From contig NZ_NNBJ01000012.1 of the NCBI RefSeq assembly GCF_002803085.1, positions 206,425-270,424 of the forward strand: DNA of 64,000 nt. Reading direction: 5' to 3'. Origin of the DNA: Streptomyces sp. CB01201 (GTDB lineage: Bacteria; Actinomycetota; Actinomycetes; Streptomycetales; Streptomycetaceae). Positions within the stretch are counted from its first letter, which is position 1; every line of letters starts with the position of its first letter. Below, one piece after another: positions 52,550 through 61,570 of this stretch. The notes beneath the pieces are model-generated. The model had not been told where the DNA came from, did not search any database, and saw only the letters and a program-made list of their open reading frames with translations. The translations under genes were made by a program, and so were the position numbers.

Positions 52550-54133
52550 ATGACCGTTGTGGACCAGACCCCGGGTGAGCCGAGCGATACGCGTGGCCGT
52601 GTGGCAGAACTTCTCGCCCTGCGTGAGGAAGCCCGTCGCGGGCCGAGCGAGCGGGCGACCGAGGCGCAGCACGCCAAGGGCAAGCTGACCGCCCGCGAGC
52701 GCATCGACCTGCTGCTCGACCCGGACTCGTTCCACGAGGTCGAGCAGCTGCGCCGGCACCGGGCCGTCGGCTTCGGCCTGGAGGCGAAGAAGCCGTACAC
52801 CGACGGTGTCATCACCGGCTGGGGCACGGTCGAGGGCCGCACGGTCTTCGTCTACGCGCACGACTTCCGCATCTTCGGCGGCGCGCTGGGCGAGGCCCAC
52901 GCCACGAAGATCCACAAGATCATGGACATGGCCATCGCGGCCGGCGCCCCGCTGGTCTCGCTGAACGACGGCGCCGGTGCCCGGATCCAGGAGGGCGTCA
53001 GCGCGCTCGCCGGCTACGGCGGCATCTTCCAGCGCAACACCCGCGCCTCGGGTGTGATCCCGCAGATCAGCGTGATGCTCGGCCCCTGCGCGGGCGGCGC
53101 GGCCTACAGCCCCGCCCTCACGGACTTCGTCTTCATGGTCCGCGAGACCTCGCAGATGTTCATCACCGGTCCGGACGTGGTGCGGGCGGTGACGGGCGAG
53201 GAGATCTCCCAGAACGGCCTCGGCGGCGCGGACGTGCACGCCGAGACCTCCGGCGTGGCGCACTTCGCGTACGACGACGAGGAGACGTGCCTGGCGGAGG
53301 TGCGCTACCTGATCTCGATGCTGCCGTCGAACAACCGGGAGAACCCGCCGGTCCACGCCAGTGACGACCCCGCCGACCGCCGCTCCGACATCCTCCTGGA
53401 CCTGGTCCCGGCGGACGGCAACCGGCCGTACGACATGCACAAGGTGATCGAGGAGCTCGTCGACGACGGCGACTTCCTGGAGATCCACGAGCGCTGGGCG
53501 CGGAACATCATCTGTGCCCTGGCCCGGCTCGACGGCCAGGTCGTCGGCATCGTGGCGAACCAGCCGCAGTCCCTGGCCGGTGTCCTGGACATCGAGGCGA
53601 GCGAAAAGGCTGCCCGCTTTGTCCAGATGTGCGATGCTTTCAATATTCCGATCGTGACCCTGCTGGACGTCCCCGGGTTCCTGCCGGGTGTCTCCCAGGA
53701 GCACGGCGGGATCATCCGCCACGGAGCGAAGCTGCTCTACGCGTACTGCAACGCGACGGTGCCCCGCATCTCGCTGATCCTGCGCAAGGCCTACGGCGGC
53801 GCGTACATCGTCATGGACTCCCAGTCCATCGGCGCGGACCTCACCTACGCGTGGCCGACCAACGAGATCGCGGTGATGGGTGCCGAGGGTGCCGCCAACG
53901 TCATCTTCCGCCGCCAGATCGCGGAGGCCGAGGACCCGGAGGCGATGCGGTCGCGCATGGTCAAGGAGTACAAGGCCGAGCTGATGCACCCGTACTACGC
54001 GGCCGAGCGCGGCCTGGTGGACGACGTGATCGACCCCGCCGAGACCCGGGCCGTCCTCATCGCCTCGCTGGCGATGCTCAAGACCAAGCACGCCGACCTG
54101 CCCTCCCGCAAGCACGGCAACCCGCCTCAGTAA
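52550..54133 (+). CDS. accB: Acyl-CoA carboxylase beta (carboxyltransferase) subunit
   Basis: 527 residues. It transfers CO2 from biotin to acetyl- or propionyl-CoA, giving malonyl- or methylmalonyl-CoA for fatty acids and polyketides. The N-terminal carboxyltransferase half has GKLTARERIDLLLD, GARIQEGVSALAGYGGIF and PCAGGAAYSPAL. The C-terminal half has LDVPGFLPGVSQEHGGIIRHGAKLLYAY (split across the CoA site) and KAYGGAYIVM. The biotin-carrying alpha subunit is encoded elsewhere. It is followed by the epsilon gene, as in Streptomyces accBE. Confidence 0.94.
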   Translation: MTVVDQTPGEPSDTRGRVAELLALREEARRGPSERATEAQHAKGKLTARERIDLLLDPDSFHEVEQLRRHRAVGFGLEAKKPYTDGVITGWGTVEGRTVFVYAHDFRIFGGALGEAHATKIHKIMDMAIAAGAPLVSLNDGAGARIQEGVSALAGYGGIFQRNTRASGVIPQISVMLGPCAGGAAYSPALTDFVFMVRETSQMFITGPDVVRAVTGEEISQNGLGGADVHAETSGVAHFAYDDEETCLAEVRYLISMLPSNNRENPPVHASDDPADRRSDILLDLVPADGNRPYDMHKVIEELVDDGDFLEIHERWARNIICALARLDGQVVGIVANQPQSLAGVLDIEASEKAARFVQMCDAFNIPIVTLLDVPGFLPGVSQEHGGIIRHGAKLLYAYCNATVPRISLILRKAYGGAYIVMDSQSIGADLTYAWPTNEIAVMGAEGAANVIFRRQIAEAEDPEAMRSRMVKEYKAELMHPYYAAERGLVDDVIDPAETRAVLIASLAMLKTKHADLPSRKHGNPPQ

Positions 54134-54169
54134 GAGGGCCTACCGGACCTCAGCCAAGAGGAGACGAAC

Positions 54170-54385
54170 TTGACCACCCCGAACTCCAACTCGTCCGAGT
54201 CCCTGCTCCGCGTGGAGAAGGGCGAAGCCGCTCCCGAGGAGCTCGCCGCGATCACCGCGGTGCTGCTCGCCCGCGCCGCCGCCCAGCCGGCCGCCGCCGC
54301 CCCCAAGCGCGGCCGCTCCACCGCGGGCTGGCGCCGCCTGGAGCGCACCCCCGGCTTCCGCGCTCCCCACTCCTGGCAGGGCTGA
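54170..54385 (+). CDS. accE: Acyl-CoA carboxylase epsilon subunit
   Basis: 71 residues. Small basic protein with VEKGEAAPEELAAITAVLLARAA and a C-terminal RRLERTPGFRAPHSWQ, the hallmark of actinobacterial epsilon subunits that tighten the alpha/beta complex. The start codon is TTG behind AAGAGGAG. It lies 36 bases after the beta gene. Confidence 0.92.
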   Translation: MTTPNSNSSESLLRVEKGEAAPEELAAITAVLLARAAAQPAAAAPKRGRSTAGWRRLERTPGFRAPHSWQG

Positions 54386-54410
54386 CCCCGCCCAGGAGCC
54401 GTCCGCAGAA

Positions 54411-54440
54411 AGCCCCCGCCTCGACAGGCGGGGGCTTTTT
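54411..54440 (+). terminator. Rho-independent terminator after accE
   Basis: AGCCCCCGCC (54411-54420) pairs perfectly with GGCGGGGGCT (54427-54436), with a 6-base loop and TTTT after it. It directly abuts the TetR remnant. Confidence 0.92.
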
Positions 54441-54450
54441 CGCTGTTCCC

Positions 54451-54864
54451 GCAGCCGGAGAGTTCATCGACTCCATCGCGGCGGCCGTCGCCGGACGGGT
54501 CGGCAAGGACGCGCTCATCGCCTTCGCCGACGCCTACCGGGCCTACGCCCTGGCCCACCCGGGCCGGTACGCCGCTACCCAGTACCAGATCGACCCCGAG
54601 CTGCTCGCCGGCACGACCGTGCTGGCGAGCACGGTGGACACCACGTACGGAATGCTCCGCGGCTACGGCCTCACGGAGCCCGACCTGACCGACGCGGTAC
54701 GCCTGCTGCGGAGCACCTTCCACGGCTACCTCACGCTCGAAGCGGAGGGCGGCTTCGGCCACCCCCGCGAGGTGCGGAGGTCGTGGGAGCGCGGGGTCCA
54801 GGCGCTGCACGTTCTCCTGGAGCACTGGCCCAGGAGCGAAGAGGGGGACGAACACCATGACTGA
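54451..54864 (+). pseudogene. TetR regulator remnant (C-terminal domain only)
   Basis: The frame encodes a TetR C-terminal WHG-type domain (FADAYRAYALAHPGRYAATQ, LTEPDLTDAVRLLRSTFHGY), but there is no N-terminal HTH. No ATG or GTG start occurs before 54619, and the accE terminator occupies the place where the first half should be. Its stop overlaps the hydrolase ATG by 8 bases, the sign of a former regulator-enzyme operon. A large 5' deletion is the simplest explanation. Confidence 0.8.
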
Positions 54865-55686
54865 ACCGGCCATCGGCACCCTGGAGGTCCCCGGCGCGAG
54901 CCTGCGCTACGAGGTGCGCGGCGCCGGGCCCGTGCTGCTGCTCATCGTGGGCGGCGGCGGGGACGCGGGGATCTTCGAACCGGTCGCCGACGCGCTCGCC
55001 GACCGGTTTACGGTGGTGACCTACGATCCGCGCGGCCACTCCCGCAGCCCGCTCGACGGGCCCGATGTGGACCAGCGCGTGGAGACACAGGCCGACGACG
55101 CGTACCGGCTGCTCGAACGGGTCGCGCCCGACGGCCCGCCCGCGTACGTCTTCGGGACCAGCTCGGGGGCGATCGTGGCGGTGGAGCTGCTCACCCGCCA
55201 CCCCGAGCGGCTGGCGAGAGTGGTCGCCCACGAGCCCGTGCTGGTCTCGCTGTTGCCCGACGCGGCCGAGCAGCACACCTTTTTCAGCCAGGTCGTATCC
55301 ACTTTCCACCGGGCCGGAGTGGATGCCGCGATGGCCGAAATGGGTGCGGGGTGCGGCGAGGAGCGGGGCGAGGAGCCGGACCTGTCCGGGCTCTCGCCGC
55401 GGATGCTCGCCACGCTGTCGCGGGTGCGGGGGAACTCGGCGTTCTTCCTGGGCCGGATCCTGGGGCAGTTCAGCGCCCACGCACCGGATCTGGCCCAACT
55501 CGACGCCAGTGCGGGCAAGTTGGTGCCCGCCGCGGGCTGGGCGTCGTACCGGCTGCGGCTGTACCGGCCCGCGGCGTGGCTGGCCGAGCGGTACGGGGTC
55601 GCTCTCGCGGAGTTCCCCGGGGCCACGTCGGTGTGGTGACCCGCCCCCGTGAATTCGCCCTCGAACTGGGCGAGTTGCTGCGCTGA
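54857..55686 (+). pseudogene. Alpha/beta hydrolase with C-terminal frameshift
   Basis: The main frame (260 codons, stop at 55637-55639) has an alpha/beta hydrolase core: LLLIVGGGGDAGIFEPVADA, TYDPRGHSRS, and the nucleophile elbow as FGTSSGAIVAVEL (G-x-S-x-G: Ser in GTSSG). It ends EFPGATSVW. In the +1-shifted frame the text continues as GHVGVVTRPREFALELGELLR to a stop at 55684-55686, which is the normal family ending with the catalytic His in GGHVG. One G missing from the GGGG run at 55619-55622 explains it. It is either a real null/altered allele or a sequencing error. Confidence 0.8.
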
Positions 55687-55689
55687 AAC

Positions 55690-55716
55690 GCGGAGCCCCG
55701 CACCCCGGGGCTCCGC
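55690..55716. terminator. Bidirectional terminator between hydrolase and conservon
   Basis: GCGGAGCCCCG (55690-55700) pairs perfectly with CGGGGCTCCGC (55706-55716), with a 5-base loop, between convergent genes. No U-tract. Confidence 0.8.
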
Positions 55717-55732
55717 ACGCAGGTGCGTCTGG

Positions 55733-56314
55733 TTACCGCAGTCGTGCCATGAGGGCGTGTTCGACGAGGGTGATGAGGGCGCTCTTGGCGTCGGCGCGGT
55801 GGCGGGCGTCGGTGACGATGATGGGGGTGTCGGGTCCGATCTGGAGTGCTTCGCGTACTTCGTCGGGGGTGTAGGGCTGGTGTCCGTCGAAGCCGTTGAG
55901 GGCGATGACGAAGGGGAGTCCTGAGTTTTCGAAGTAGTCGACGGCGGGGAAGCAGTCGGCGAGGCGGCGGGTGTCGACGAGGACGACGGCGCCGATGGCG
56001 CCGCGGACGAGGTCGTCCCACATGAACCAGAAGCGGTCCTGTCCGGGGGTGCCGAACAGGTAGAGGATGAGGTCCTGGTCGAGGGTGATGCGGCCGAAGT
56101 CCATGGCCACGGTGGTGGTGGTCTTGTCTCCGGTGTGGGTCAGGTCGTCGATTCCGGCGGAGGCGGAGGTCATGACGGCTTCGGTGCGCAGGGGGTTGAT
56201 CTCCGAGACCGCGCCGACGAACGTGGTCTTGCCCACGCCGAAGCCGCCCGCCACCACGATCTTCGCCGACGTGGTGGAACGGGCGGCACCGCCGCTAGAG
56301 CTTGCGAAGTCCAC
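55733..56314 (-). CDS. cvnD: Conservon small GTPase CvnD, first copy
   Basis: 193 residues. A Ras/MglA-like GTPase with P-loop GGFGVGKTT (23-31), switch motif LFGTPGQDRFWFMW and base-recognition NGFDG in place of NKxD. CvnD proteins act with the CvnA kinase at the membrane. The GTG start overlaps the end of cvnC by 20 bases, with AAGGGTG as ribosome site. The DNA from 55740 to about 56329 is identical to 60996-61585. Codons GAA and GGA are used more than in neighbours. Confidence 0.94.
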   Translation of the reverse strand: MDFASSSGGAARSTTSAKIVVAGGFGVGKTTFVGAVSEINPLRTEAVMTSASAGIDDLTHTGDKTTTTVAMDFGRITLDQDLILYLFGTPGQDRFWFMWDDLVRGAIGAVVLVDTRRLADCFPAVDYFENSGLPFVIALNGFDGHQPYTPDEVREALQIGPDTPIIVTDARHRADAKSALITLVEHALMARLR

Positions 56315-56329
56315 TGAGCACCCTTTCGA
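55740..56329. repeat. Copy 1 of a 590-base identical repeat (cvnD)
   Basis: Every base compared is the same as in 60996-61585. The repeat covers all of cvnD but its last few bases, plus the end of cvnC. Direct orientation, offset 5256 bases. Confidence 0.9.
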
Positions 56330-56879
56330 GCAGTGTCACGTCTGGCTGTCCGCCGGCGGACTCGTCGCCGCCGGGCTGATGGATGGCGACAAGTCCGGCC
56401 TCGGCCAGGTCGGCTACGAGGATCCGGGCTACGCCGAGGGGGATGGTGAGGAGTGCCGAGATCTCGGCGACCGACTTGATCTCGCGGCACAGATGGCAGA
56501 TCCGCTGGTGCTCGGGCAACTGCCCTTGCAGCCTTGACGGTTCGGCCGTGGTGTGCACCAGCGCCTCGATGGCGAGCTGGTAGCGCGGCCTGGTCCGGCC
56601 GCCGGTCATGGCGTACGGGCGCACAAGCGGGTTGTGCGCGCCGCCCGCAGGGGAGGGCTGGGGGGTCTGCCTCGGCTGCACCGGTTCGATCCGGGGCTGC
56701 GGCGGCTGGTCGTACGGGCTGGGCCGGCGGTTCGGCTGCTGATAGGGCTGCTGGTAGTGGCCGCCCTGGCCCTGACCCTGTCTGCCGGGAGTGGAGGGGT
56801 AGTTGAAGCGGTTCTGGCCGTGCTCACCCGGAGACTGCTGTCCACCGCTGTAGGGGTGCCCGCCTGGGGGTGTTGTCAC
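56295..56879 (-). CDS. cvnC: Conservon DUF742 protein CvnC, first copy
   Basis: 194 residues. The N-terminal 90 residues are a Gln/Pro/Tyr-rich disordered tail (YQQPYQQPNRRPSPYDQPPQ). The DUF742 winged-helix-like domain begins at LVRPYAMTGGRTRPRYQLAI and includes EHQRICHLCREIKSVAEISA. GTG 56879 follows GGAGGAAAC. It is a cytoplasmic partner of the kinase/GTPase complex. Confidence 0.93.
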   Translation of the reverse strand: MTTPPGGHPYSGGQQSPGEHGQNRFNYPSTPGRQGQGQGGHYQQPYQQPNRRPSPYDQPPQPRIEPVQPRQTPQPSPAGGAHNPLVRPYAMTGGRTRPRYQLAIEALVHTTAEPSRLQGQLPEHQRICHLCREIKSVAEISALLTIPLGVARILVADLAEAGLVAIHQPGGDESAGGQPDVTLLERVLSGLRKL

Positions 56880-56990
56880 GTTTCCTCCTCCGACTACCGG
56901 TGCCCGTCCCATTGGGGCCGCGCCACCGCACCTTATGGGGCGGTGGCGAGAAACGCACGGCCTGTCTGCTGATTGAGAACTGATCGGTAA

Positions 56991-57413
56991 CTAGTTAAGA
57001 AGGCTTCCCTGAAGCTCGGCGCGGAGGTCGGGAGTCAGCACGCTTCCGGCCCGGTCCACGAGCAGTGCCATCTCGTAGCCCACCAGGCCGATGTCGGCCT
57101 CGGGGTGTGCGAGGACGGCGAGGGAGGAACCGTCGGAGACCGACATGATGAAGAGGAAGCCGCGCTCCATCTCCACCACCGTCTGGTTGACGGCGCCGCC
57201 TTCGAAGATCCGGGAGGCGCCCGCGGTGAGGGACGTCAGACCGGAGGCCACGGCCGCCAGCTGATCGGCCCGGTCCCGGGGGAAGCCTTCGGACATCGCC
57301 AGCAGGAGTCCGTCGGCGGAGACCACCACCGTGTGGGACACCCCGGGGGTGTTGTCCACGAAGTTGGTGATCAACCAGTTCAGATTCTGCGCCGCCTGGC
57401 TCATCGGGCTCAC
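56991..57413 (-). CDS. cvnB: Conservon roadblock/LC7 protein CvnB, first copy
   Basis: 140 residues. The roadblock/LC7 domain (NLNWLITNFVDNTPGVSHTV, LLAMSEGFPRDRADQLAAVA) is thought to regulate the CvnD GTPase. GTG 57413 is chosen because the cvnA stop context CAGGAG lies 7 bases before it; the downstream ATG (57404) has the same site 16 bases away. It starts 1 base after the cvnA stop. Confidence 0.93.
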   Translation of the reverse strand: MSPMSQAAQNLNWLITNFVDNTPGVSHTVVVSADGLLLAMSEGFPRDRADQLAAVASGLTSLTAGASRIFEGGAVNQTVVEMERGFLFIMSVSDGSSLAVLAHPEADIGLVGYEMALLVDRAGSVLTPDLRAELQGSLLN

Positions 57414-57414
57414 A

Positions 57415-60400
57415 CTAACGCTCCTGGTTGTAGGTGTTACTGGTGTCCGACCCCGCGTTACGGCCCTGCTGGACACCGCGGCGCAGGTTGCTCAACCTGC
57501 CCCGCACGTCCTCCGGAGCGCGGGAGACCTGGGGGCCGCCCTGCGGGGTCTGCTCGGCCGCGCCCTCGACCAGATTGGCCTTGGGCACCCGCCGGGGGAG
57601 ACCGGAGGGAGTGACCCCGCCGGCCTTGGGCTCACGCAGCTTCTCGGCCCGCGTCCAGCGCTCGTCGTTGGTCGAACGCCAGTCGCCTGCCGGTCCGTCC
57701 GGCGTCTCGGCCTGCTGTTCCTGCTCGGGCTCGGCCGGCCAGCTCTGCTGGCTGCCGCGCCTCGGCAGACCGGCGTCGGTCATCTCGTGGGCGGGGGCCG
57801 GGGTGGGGCCCGGACGGTCGAAGCCTACGCGGTCCGCGGCACCCGCGGGAACGCCCCGGGATTCCTCCACGGATTCCGCTTCCGGCTGGAAGGGAGCCGC
57901 GTACGGCTCCTGGTAGGTGCTCGCCCCCGGCCAATCGCCTTGCGGCGCCTGGCCGTTGTAGGGAGCCTCGTAGGGGCCCTGGTCGGCTGCGGGCTCCCGG
58001 TAGGAGCCTTCCGGATAGGCGGACTCACGGTAGCCGTCACGGGGTGCGTAGGAGTCCTGGGCGTAGCCCCCGGTGTGCTCGGGGGCGTACCCCTGGTTCT
58101 GGTACGAGCCGTCGTAGCCGGCGCCCTGCTGGGGCTCGTAGGAGCCCTCGTAGGACTGCTCCTGCGCGGGGTACTGCTGCTGGTTCTGGTAAGCGCCGTC
58201 GTACGCCGGGTTCTGCTGGGACTCGATCTCGTCCCGGAACAGCGGGCGTTCGCCGCCCTGCGCCTGGGCCTCCAGGGCCGCTCGGCGCTCCTCGCGCATC
58301 AACGACCGGTTCACCGGGTCGAGTTCACGGGGGTCGGACTGCTCGGCGTTCTCGTACCGCGAGTCGTCGAAGCCGAGTTCGGCCGCTGTGCGCATCGGCG
58401 CGGGCACGGCCTCGTAGGGCTGCTCCCGGTGCTGCTGTGCGGGGATGATCGACGAGACCGTGAAGTCGTCGCCCATCGGCGCGCTCTCGCCGCCGCCACC
58501 GTGGGTGATCGGGTCCGGGAGCATGACCAGGGACGTGGTTCCGGCCTGCTCGCCCGAGGGGCGCAGCTGGACGCGGATGCCGTGCCGGTCGGCGAGGCGG
58601 CCGACCACGAACAGGCCCATGCGCTGCGAGACGGCGGCGTCCACGGTCGGCGGGTTGGCCAGGCGGTGGTTGATGTCCGCGAAGTCCTCGGCGGTCAGGC
58701 CGATGCCCTTGTCGTGGATCTCGACCATCACACGGCCGTCGGGAAGACGGGTCGCGGTGACGCGGACCTTGGTCTGCGGCGAGGAGAACGTGGTCGCGTT
58801 CTCCAGGAGCTCGGCGAGCAGGTGCACGAGGTCGGTCACGGCCCGGCCGTGGATCTCGGCCTCCGGCACGCCCGACAGCTCGATGCGCTCGTAGGACTCC
58901 ACCTCGGAGGAGGCGGCGCGCAGCACGTCGACCAGCGGGACCGGCTGGTCCCAGCGGCGGCCCGGCTCCTCGCCGGCGAGGACCAGGAGGTTCTCGCCGT
59001 TGCGGCGCATACGGGTCGCCAGGTGGTCGAGCTTGAACAGGCTCTCCAACTGGTCCGGGTCGGCCTCGTTGTTCTCCAGATCGGTGATGAGGGTCAGCTG
59101 GCCCTCGATCAGGGACTGGTTGCGGCGCGAGAGGTTGGTGAAGATCGCGTTGACGTTGCCCCGGAGCAGGGCCTGTTCGGCGGCGAGCCGGACGGCCTCG
59201 CGGTGGACCTGGTCGAAGGCCCGGGCGACCTCGCCGATCTCGTCCGTGGAGTCGATCGGGATCGCCTCGACCCGGGTGTCGACCCGGCCCGGTTCGGTGC
59301 GCGAGAGCTGGTCGACGAGCATCGGCAGGCGCTGCTCGGCCACATCGAAGGCGGCGTTGCGCAGCCGGCGCATCGAGCGGCTCATCTGGCGGGCCACGAT
59401 GCCGGCCAGGATGAACGCGGCGAGCAGGGCGACCACGACGATCGCGCCGTTGACGTAGGCGGTGGTCTTGGCGTCGTCGGCGATCTGCCCGGCCTCGGTC
59501 ACGGCCCGGGTCACCAGCTCGTCCTCGACCTGGCTGTAGCCGTCGAACTTGGAGGTGGCGGCGGCCGTCCAGGACTCGGGGGTGATGCCCTGGGCCTTGA
59601 GCTGCTTGAGGCTCTGGACGCTCTGGGCATCGCCGATCGCGGCGGCCATCCCGCTGTAGATCGAGCCGTCGGCGGACGGGGCCGCGCTGATGTGCGGACC
59701 GTCGTCGGCCTTCAGCTTCACGCCGGGGAAGTCCTGGGCGGCCTTCTTGGCCTTCTCCGCCATGACGTCCTTGAGATGCTTGCTGTCGGCGTCCGTACCA
59801 CCCGCGTCGAACTCGCCCAGGGCGATGAACTCCAGGTAGTTGTACGAGTTGAACGCCTTGACCTGCATCTGGAAGGTCTTGGGGTCGTCGCTCGGCCGCA
59901 GCAGCAGGTGCAGGCCGATGGAACGCTGGAGCGACTCCGCCGACTTGGCGAGGTCGACCGCGTACACCATGCGGCCGTAGCTGGTGATGTTGCCGGTGCC
60001 CAGGCCGAGCTCGTTGGAGAACGTGCTCAGGTAGTGCGGGATCGCGGTGTAGCCCTCTTCGGTCAGCACCGGGTTCTTGGCCTCGACGCCCTTGGCGTAC
60101 GCGGTCTTGCGCAGGTCGTCGAGGGTCTTCTCCGCCTCGTGGACCTTGGCGAGGCGGCGCTTGAGGCTGGGAGTGTCCGGCATGCCCTGGACGGCCTGGT
60201 CGAACTTGGCGCGGGCCGCGTCGGAGGTCGCGTACGCCTTGCTGACGACGTCGCTGTCGCGCTTGTTCTCCAGGAGCGGCTGAGCGGTGAGGTCACGCTC
60301 GTTGAGCAGGGCCTGGCCGTAGTCGGAGGCGGCGCGGACGATGTTCGCGACCTTCTCGGCGTTGCGGGCGTCGCGCCAGGTGGATATGGATCCGTTCACC

Positions 60401-60633
60401 TCGAAGCCGCCCATGACGAGGCCGACCAGAACGGGGATGAGGAGGATCGCGTTCAGCCTGGTGGCCACCCGCCAGTTGCGCGGCGAGAAGCGGCTCTTGC
60501 TGCCCGGGGCGGCCTTCTTGCCGTTGTCCGGGGCAGAGGTCTGGGGCGCGGGCTGTGCCACCGCCGTGCGCTGCGGCGGGGTGAAGTTGCCCCGCGCCTG
60601 CTGCGTCGCGGAGCTCGTCCTGCTTCGCTTCAC
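57415..60633 (-). CDS. cvnA: Conservon sensor kinase CvnA, first copy
   Basis: 1072 residues. Transmembrane helices near 58-80 (LNAILLIPVLVGLVMGGFEV) and 393-413 flank an extracellular nitrate/nitrite-sensor-like (NIT) helical domain. HAMP follows, then a HATPase domain at about 600-720 (LAELLENATTFSSPQTKV, then DKGIGL and GLFVVGRLADRHGI). No phospho-accepting His box of the usual type is evident. A 330-residue Gln/Tyr/Pro/Glu-rich tail ends in a conserved basic motif (PSGLPRRVPKANLV, DVRGRLSNLRRGVQQGR). GTG start. It is the first gene of the A-B-C-D operon. Confidence 0.93.
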   Translation of the reverse strand: MKRSRTSSATQQARGNFTPPQRTAVAQPAPQTSAPDNGKKAAPGSKSRFSPRNWRVATRLNAILLIPVLVGLVMGGFEVNGSISTWRDARNAEKVANIVRAASDYGQALLNERDLTAQPLLENKRDSDVVSKAYATSDAARAKFDQAVQGMPDTPSLKRRLAKVHEAEKTLDDLRKTAYAKGVEAKNPVLTEEGYTAIPHYLSTFSNELGLGTGNITSYGRMVYAVDLAKSAESLQRSIGLHLLLRPSDDPKTFQMQVKAFNSYNYLEFIALGEFDAGGTDADSKHLKDVMAEKAKKAAQDFPGVKLKADDGPHISAAPSADGSIYSGMAAAIGDAQSVQSLKQLKAQGITPESWTAAATSKFDGYSQVEDELVTRAVTEAGQIADDAKTTAYVNGAIVVVALLAAFILAGIVARQMSRSMRRLRNAAFDVAEQRLPMLVDQLSRTEPGRVDTRVEAIPIDSTDEIGEVARAFDQVHREAVRLAAEQALLRGNVNAIFTNLSRRNQSLIEGQLTLITDLENNEADPDQLESLFKLDHLATRMRRNGENLLVLAGEEPGRRWDQPVPLVDVLRAASSEVESYERIELSGVPEAEIHGRAVTDLVHLLAELLENATTFSSPQTKVRVTATRLPDGRVMVEIHDKGIGLTAEDFADINHRLANPPTVDAAVSQRMGLFVVGRLADRHGIRVQLRPSGEQAGTTSLVMLPDPITHGGGGESAPMGDDFTVSSIIPAQQHREQPYEAVPAPMRTAAELGFDDSRYENAEQSDPRELDPVNRSLMREERRAALEAQAQGGERPLFRDEIESQQNPAYDGAYQNQQQYPAQEQSYEGSYEPQQGAGYDGSYQNQGYAPEHTGGYAQDSYAPRDGYRESAYPEGSYREPAADQGPYEAPYNGQAPQGDWPGASTYQEPYAAPFQPEAESVEESRGVPAGAADRVGFDRPGPTPAPAHEMTDAGLPRRGSQQSWPAEPEQEQQAETPDGPAGDWRSTNDERWTRAEKLREPKAGGVTPSGLPRRVPKANLVEGAAEQTPQGGPQVSRAPEDVRGRLSNLRRGVQQGRNAGSDTSNTYNQER

Positions 60634-60819
60634 TCGACCAACAACCTCTCGGAGCCGGCACCCGTGGGGCGTGCCGCGTGTCTTTCAGAGCCGTACTTCT
60701 CGGGGCCGTACTACTCGGGAGTTCGTCGAATTCCAGCACGTGGGACGGTCGCCATCCAAACGTCTGGAATCTCGGGTTCCGAGTGGCCAAGACCTCAGAT
60801 AAAACGGGCATAAAGAGCG

Positions 60820-60841
60820 AGCCCCGCCAAATGACGGGGCT
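60820..60841. terminator. Hairpin in the 355-base space between conservons
   Basis: AGCCCCG (60820-60826) pairs with CGGGGCT (60835-60841), with an 8-base loop; CTTT follows on the minus strand. It may end read-through from the second conservon. The rest of 60634-60819 should hold the cvnA promoter, but no clear -35/-10 pair was found. Confidence 0.45.
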
Positions 60842-60920
60842 GTTGTGAGCGCAGTGACACCGGATGAACGCGGCGGGTTGCGGTGACACGGGAATTCTCT
60901 GTCGAAACGTTATGAACACA

Positions 60921-60954
60921 GGGGCGGATCGTGGCAAAGGACACAGTCCGCCCC
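60921..60954 (-). terminator. Terminator after the second conservon
   Basis: GGGGCGGA (60921-60928) pairs perfectly with TCCGCCCC (60947-60954), 35 bases after the second cvnD stop on the minus strand. The loop is 18 bases and there is no long U-tract. Confidence 0.55.
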
Positions 60955-60988
60955 CGTTTCGCCTACGACAACTGCCGTAGGGCGCTGC

Positions 60989-61570
60989 CTACTTGAGTCG
61001 TGCCATGAGGGCGTGTTCGACGAGGGTGATGAGGGCGCTCTTGGCGTCGGCGCGGTGGCGGGCGTCGGTGACGATGATGGGGGTGTCGGGTCCGATCTGG
61101 AGTGCTTCGCGTACTTCGTCGGGGGTGTAGGGCTGGTGTCCGTCGAAGCCGTTGAGGGCGATGACGAAGGGGAGTCCTGAGTTTTCGAAGTAGTCGACGG
61201 CGGGGAAGCAGTCGGCGAGGCGGCGGGTGTCGACGAGGACGACGGCGCCGATGGCGCCGCGGACGAGGTCGTCCCACATGAACCAGAAGCGGTCCTGTCC
61301 GGGGGTGCCGAACAGGTAGAGGATGAGGTCCTGGTCGAGGGTGATGCGGCCGAAGTCCATGGCCACGGTGGTGGTGGTCTTGTCTCCGGTGTGGGTCAGG
61401 TCGTCGATTCCGGCGGAGGCGGAGGTCATGACGGCTTCGGTGCGCAGGGGGTTGATCTCCGAGACCGCGCCGACGAACGTGGTCTTGCCCACGCCGAAGC
61501 CGCCCGCCACCACGATCTTCGCCGACGTGGTGGAACGGGCGGCACCGCCGCTAGAGCTTGCGAAGTCCAC
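60989..61570 (-). CDS. cvnD: Conservon small GTPase CvnD, second copy
   Basis: 193 residues, identical in protein to the first copy except the last residue (Lys for Arg). P-loop GGFGVGKTT and LFGTPGQDRFWFMW as in the first. GTG start overlapping cvnC by 20 bases. Identity at every base from 60996 to about 61585, third positions included, shows very recent gene conversion or duplication of this gene alone. Confidence 0.94.
   Translation of the reverse strand: MDFASSSGGAARSTTSAKIVVAGGFGVGKTTFVGAVSEINPLRTEAVMTSASAGIDDLTHTGDKTTTTVAMDFGRITLDQDLILYLFGTPGQDRFWFMWDDLVRGAIGAVVLVDTRRLADCFPAVDYFENSGLPFVIALNGFDGHQPYTPDEVREALQIGPDTPIIVTDARHRADAKSALITLVEHALMARLK

Noticed and set aside
57331..60813. Very long open frame on the plus strand opposite cvnA (over 1100 codons)
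   Set aside because: It is the antisense shadow of a well-supported kinase gene; its translation is Leu/Gly/Arg-rich with no domain. GC-rich coding DNA regularly leaves such frames open.
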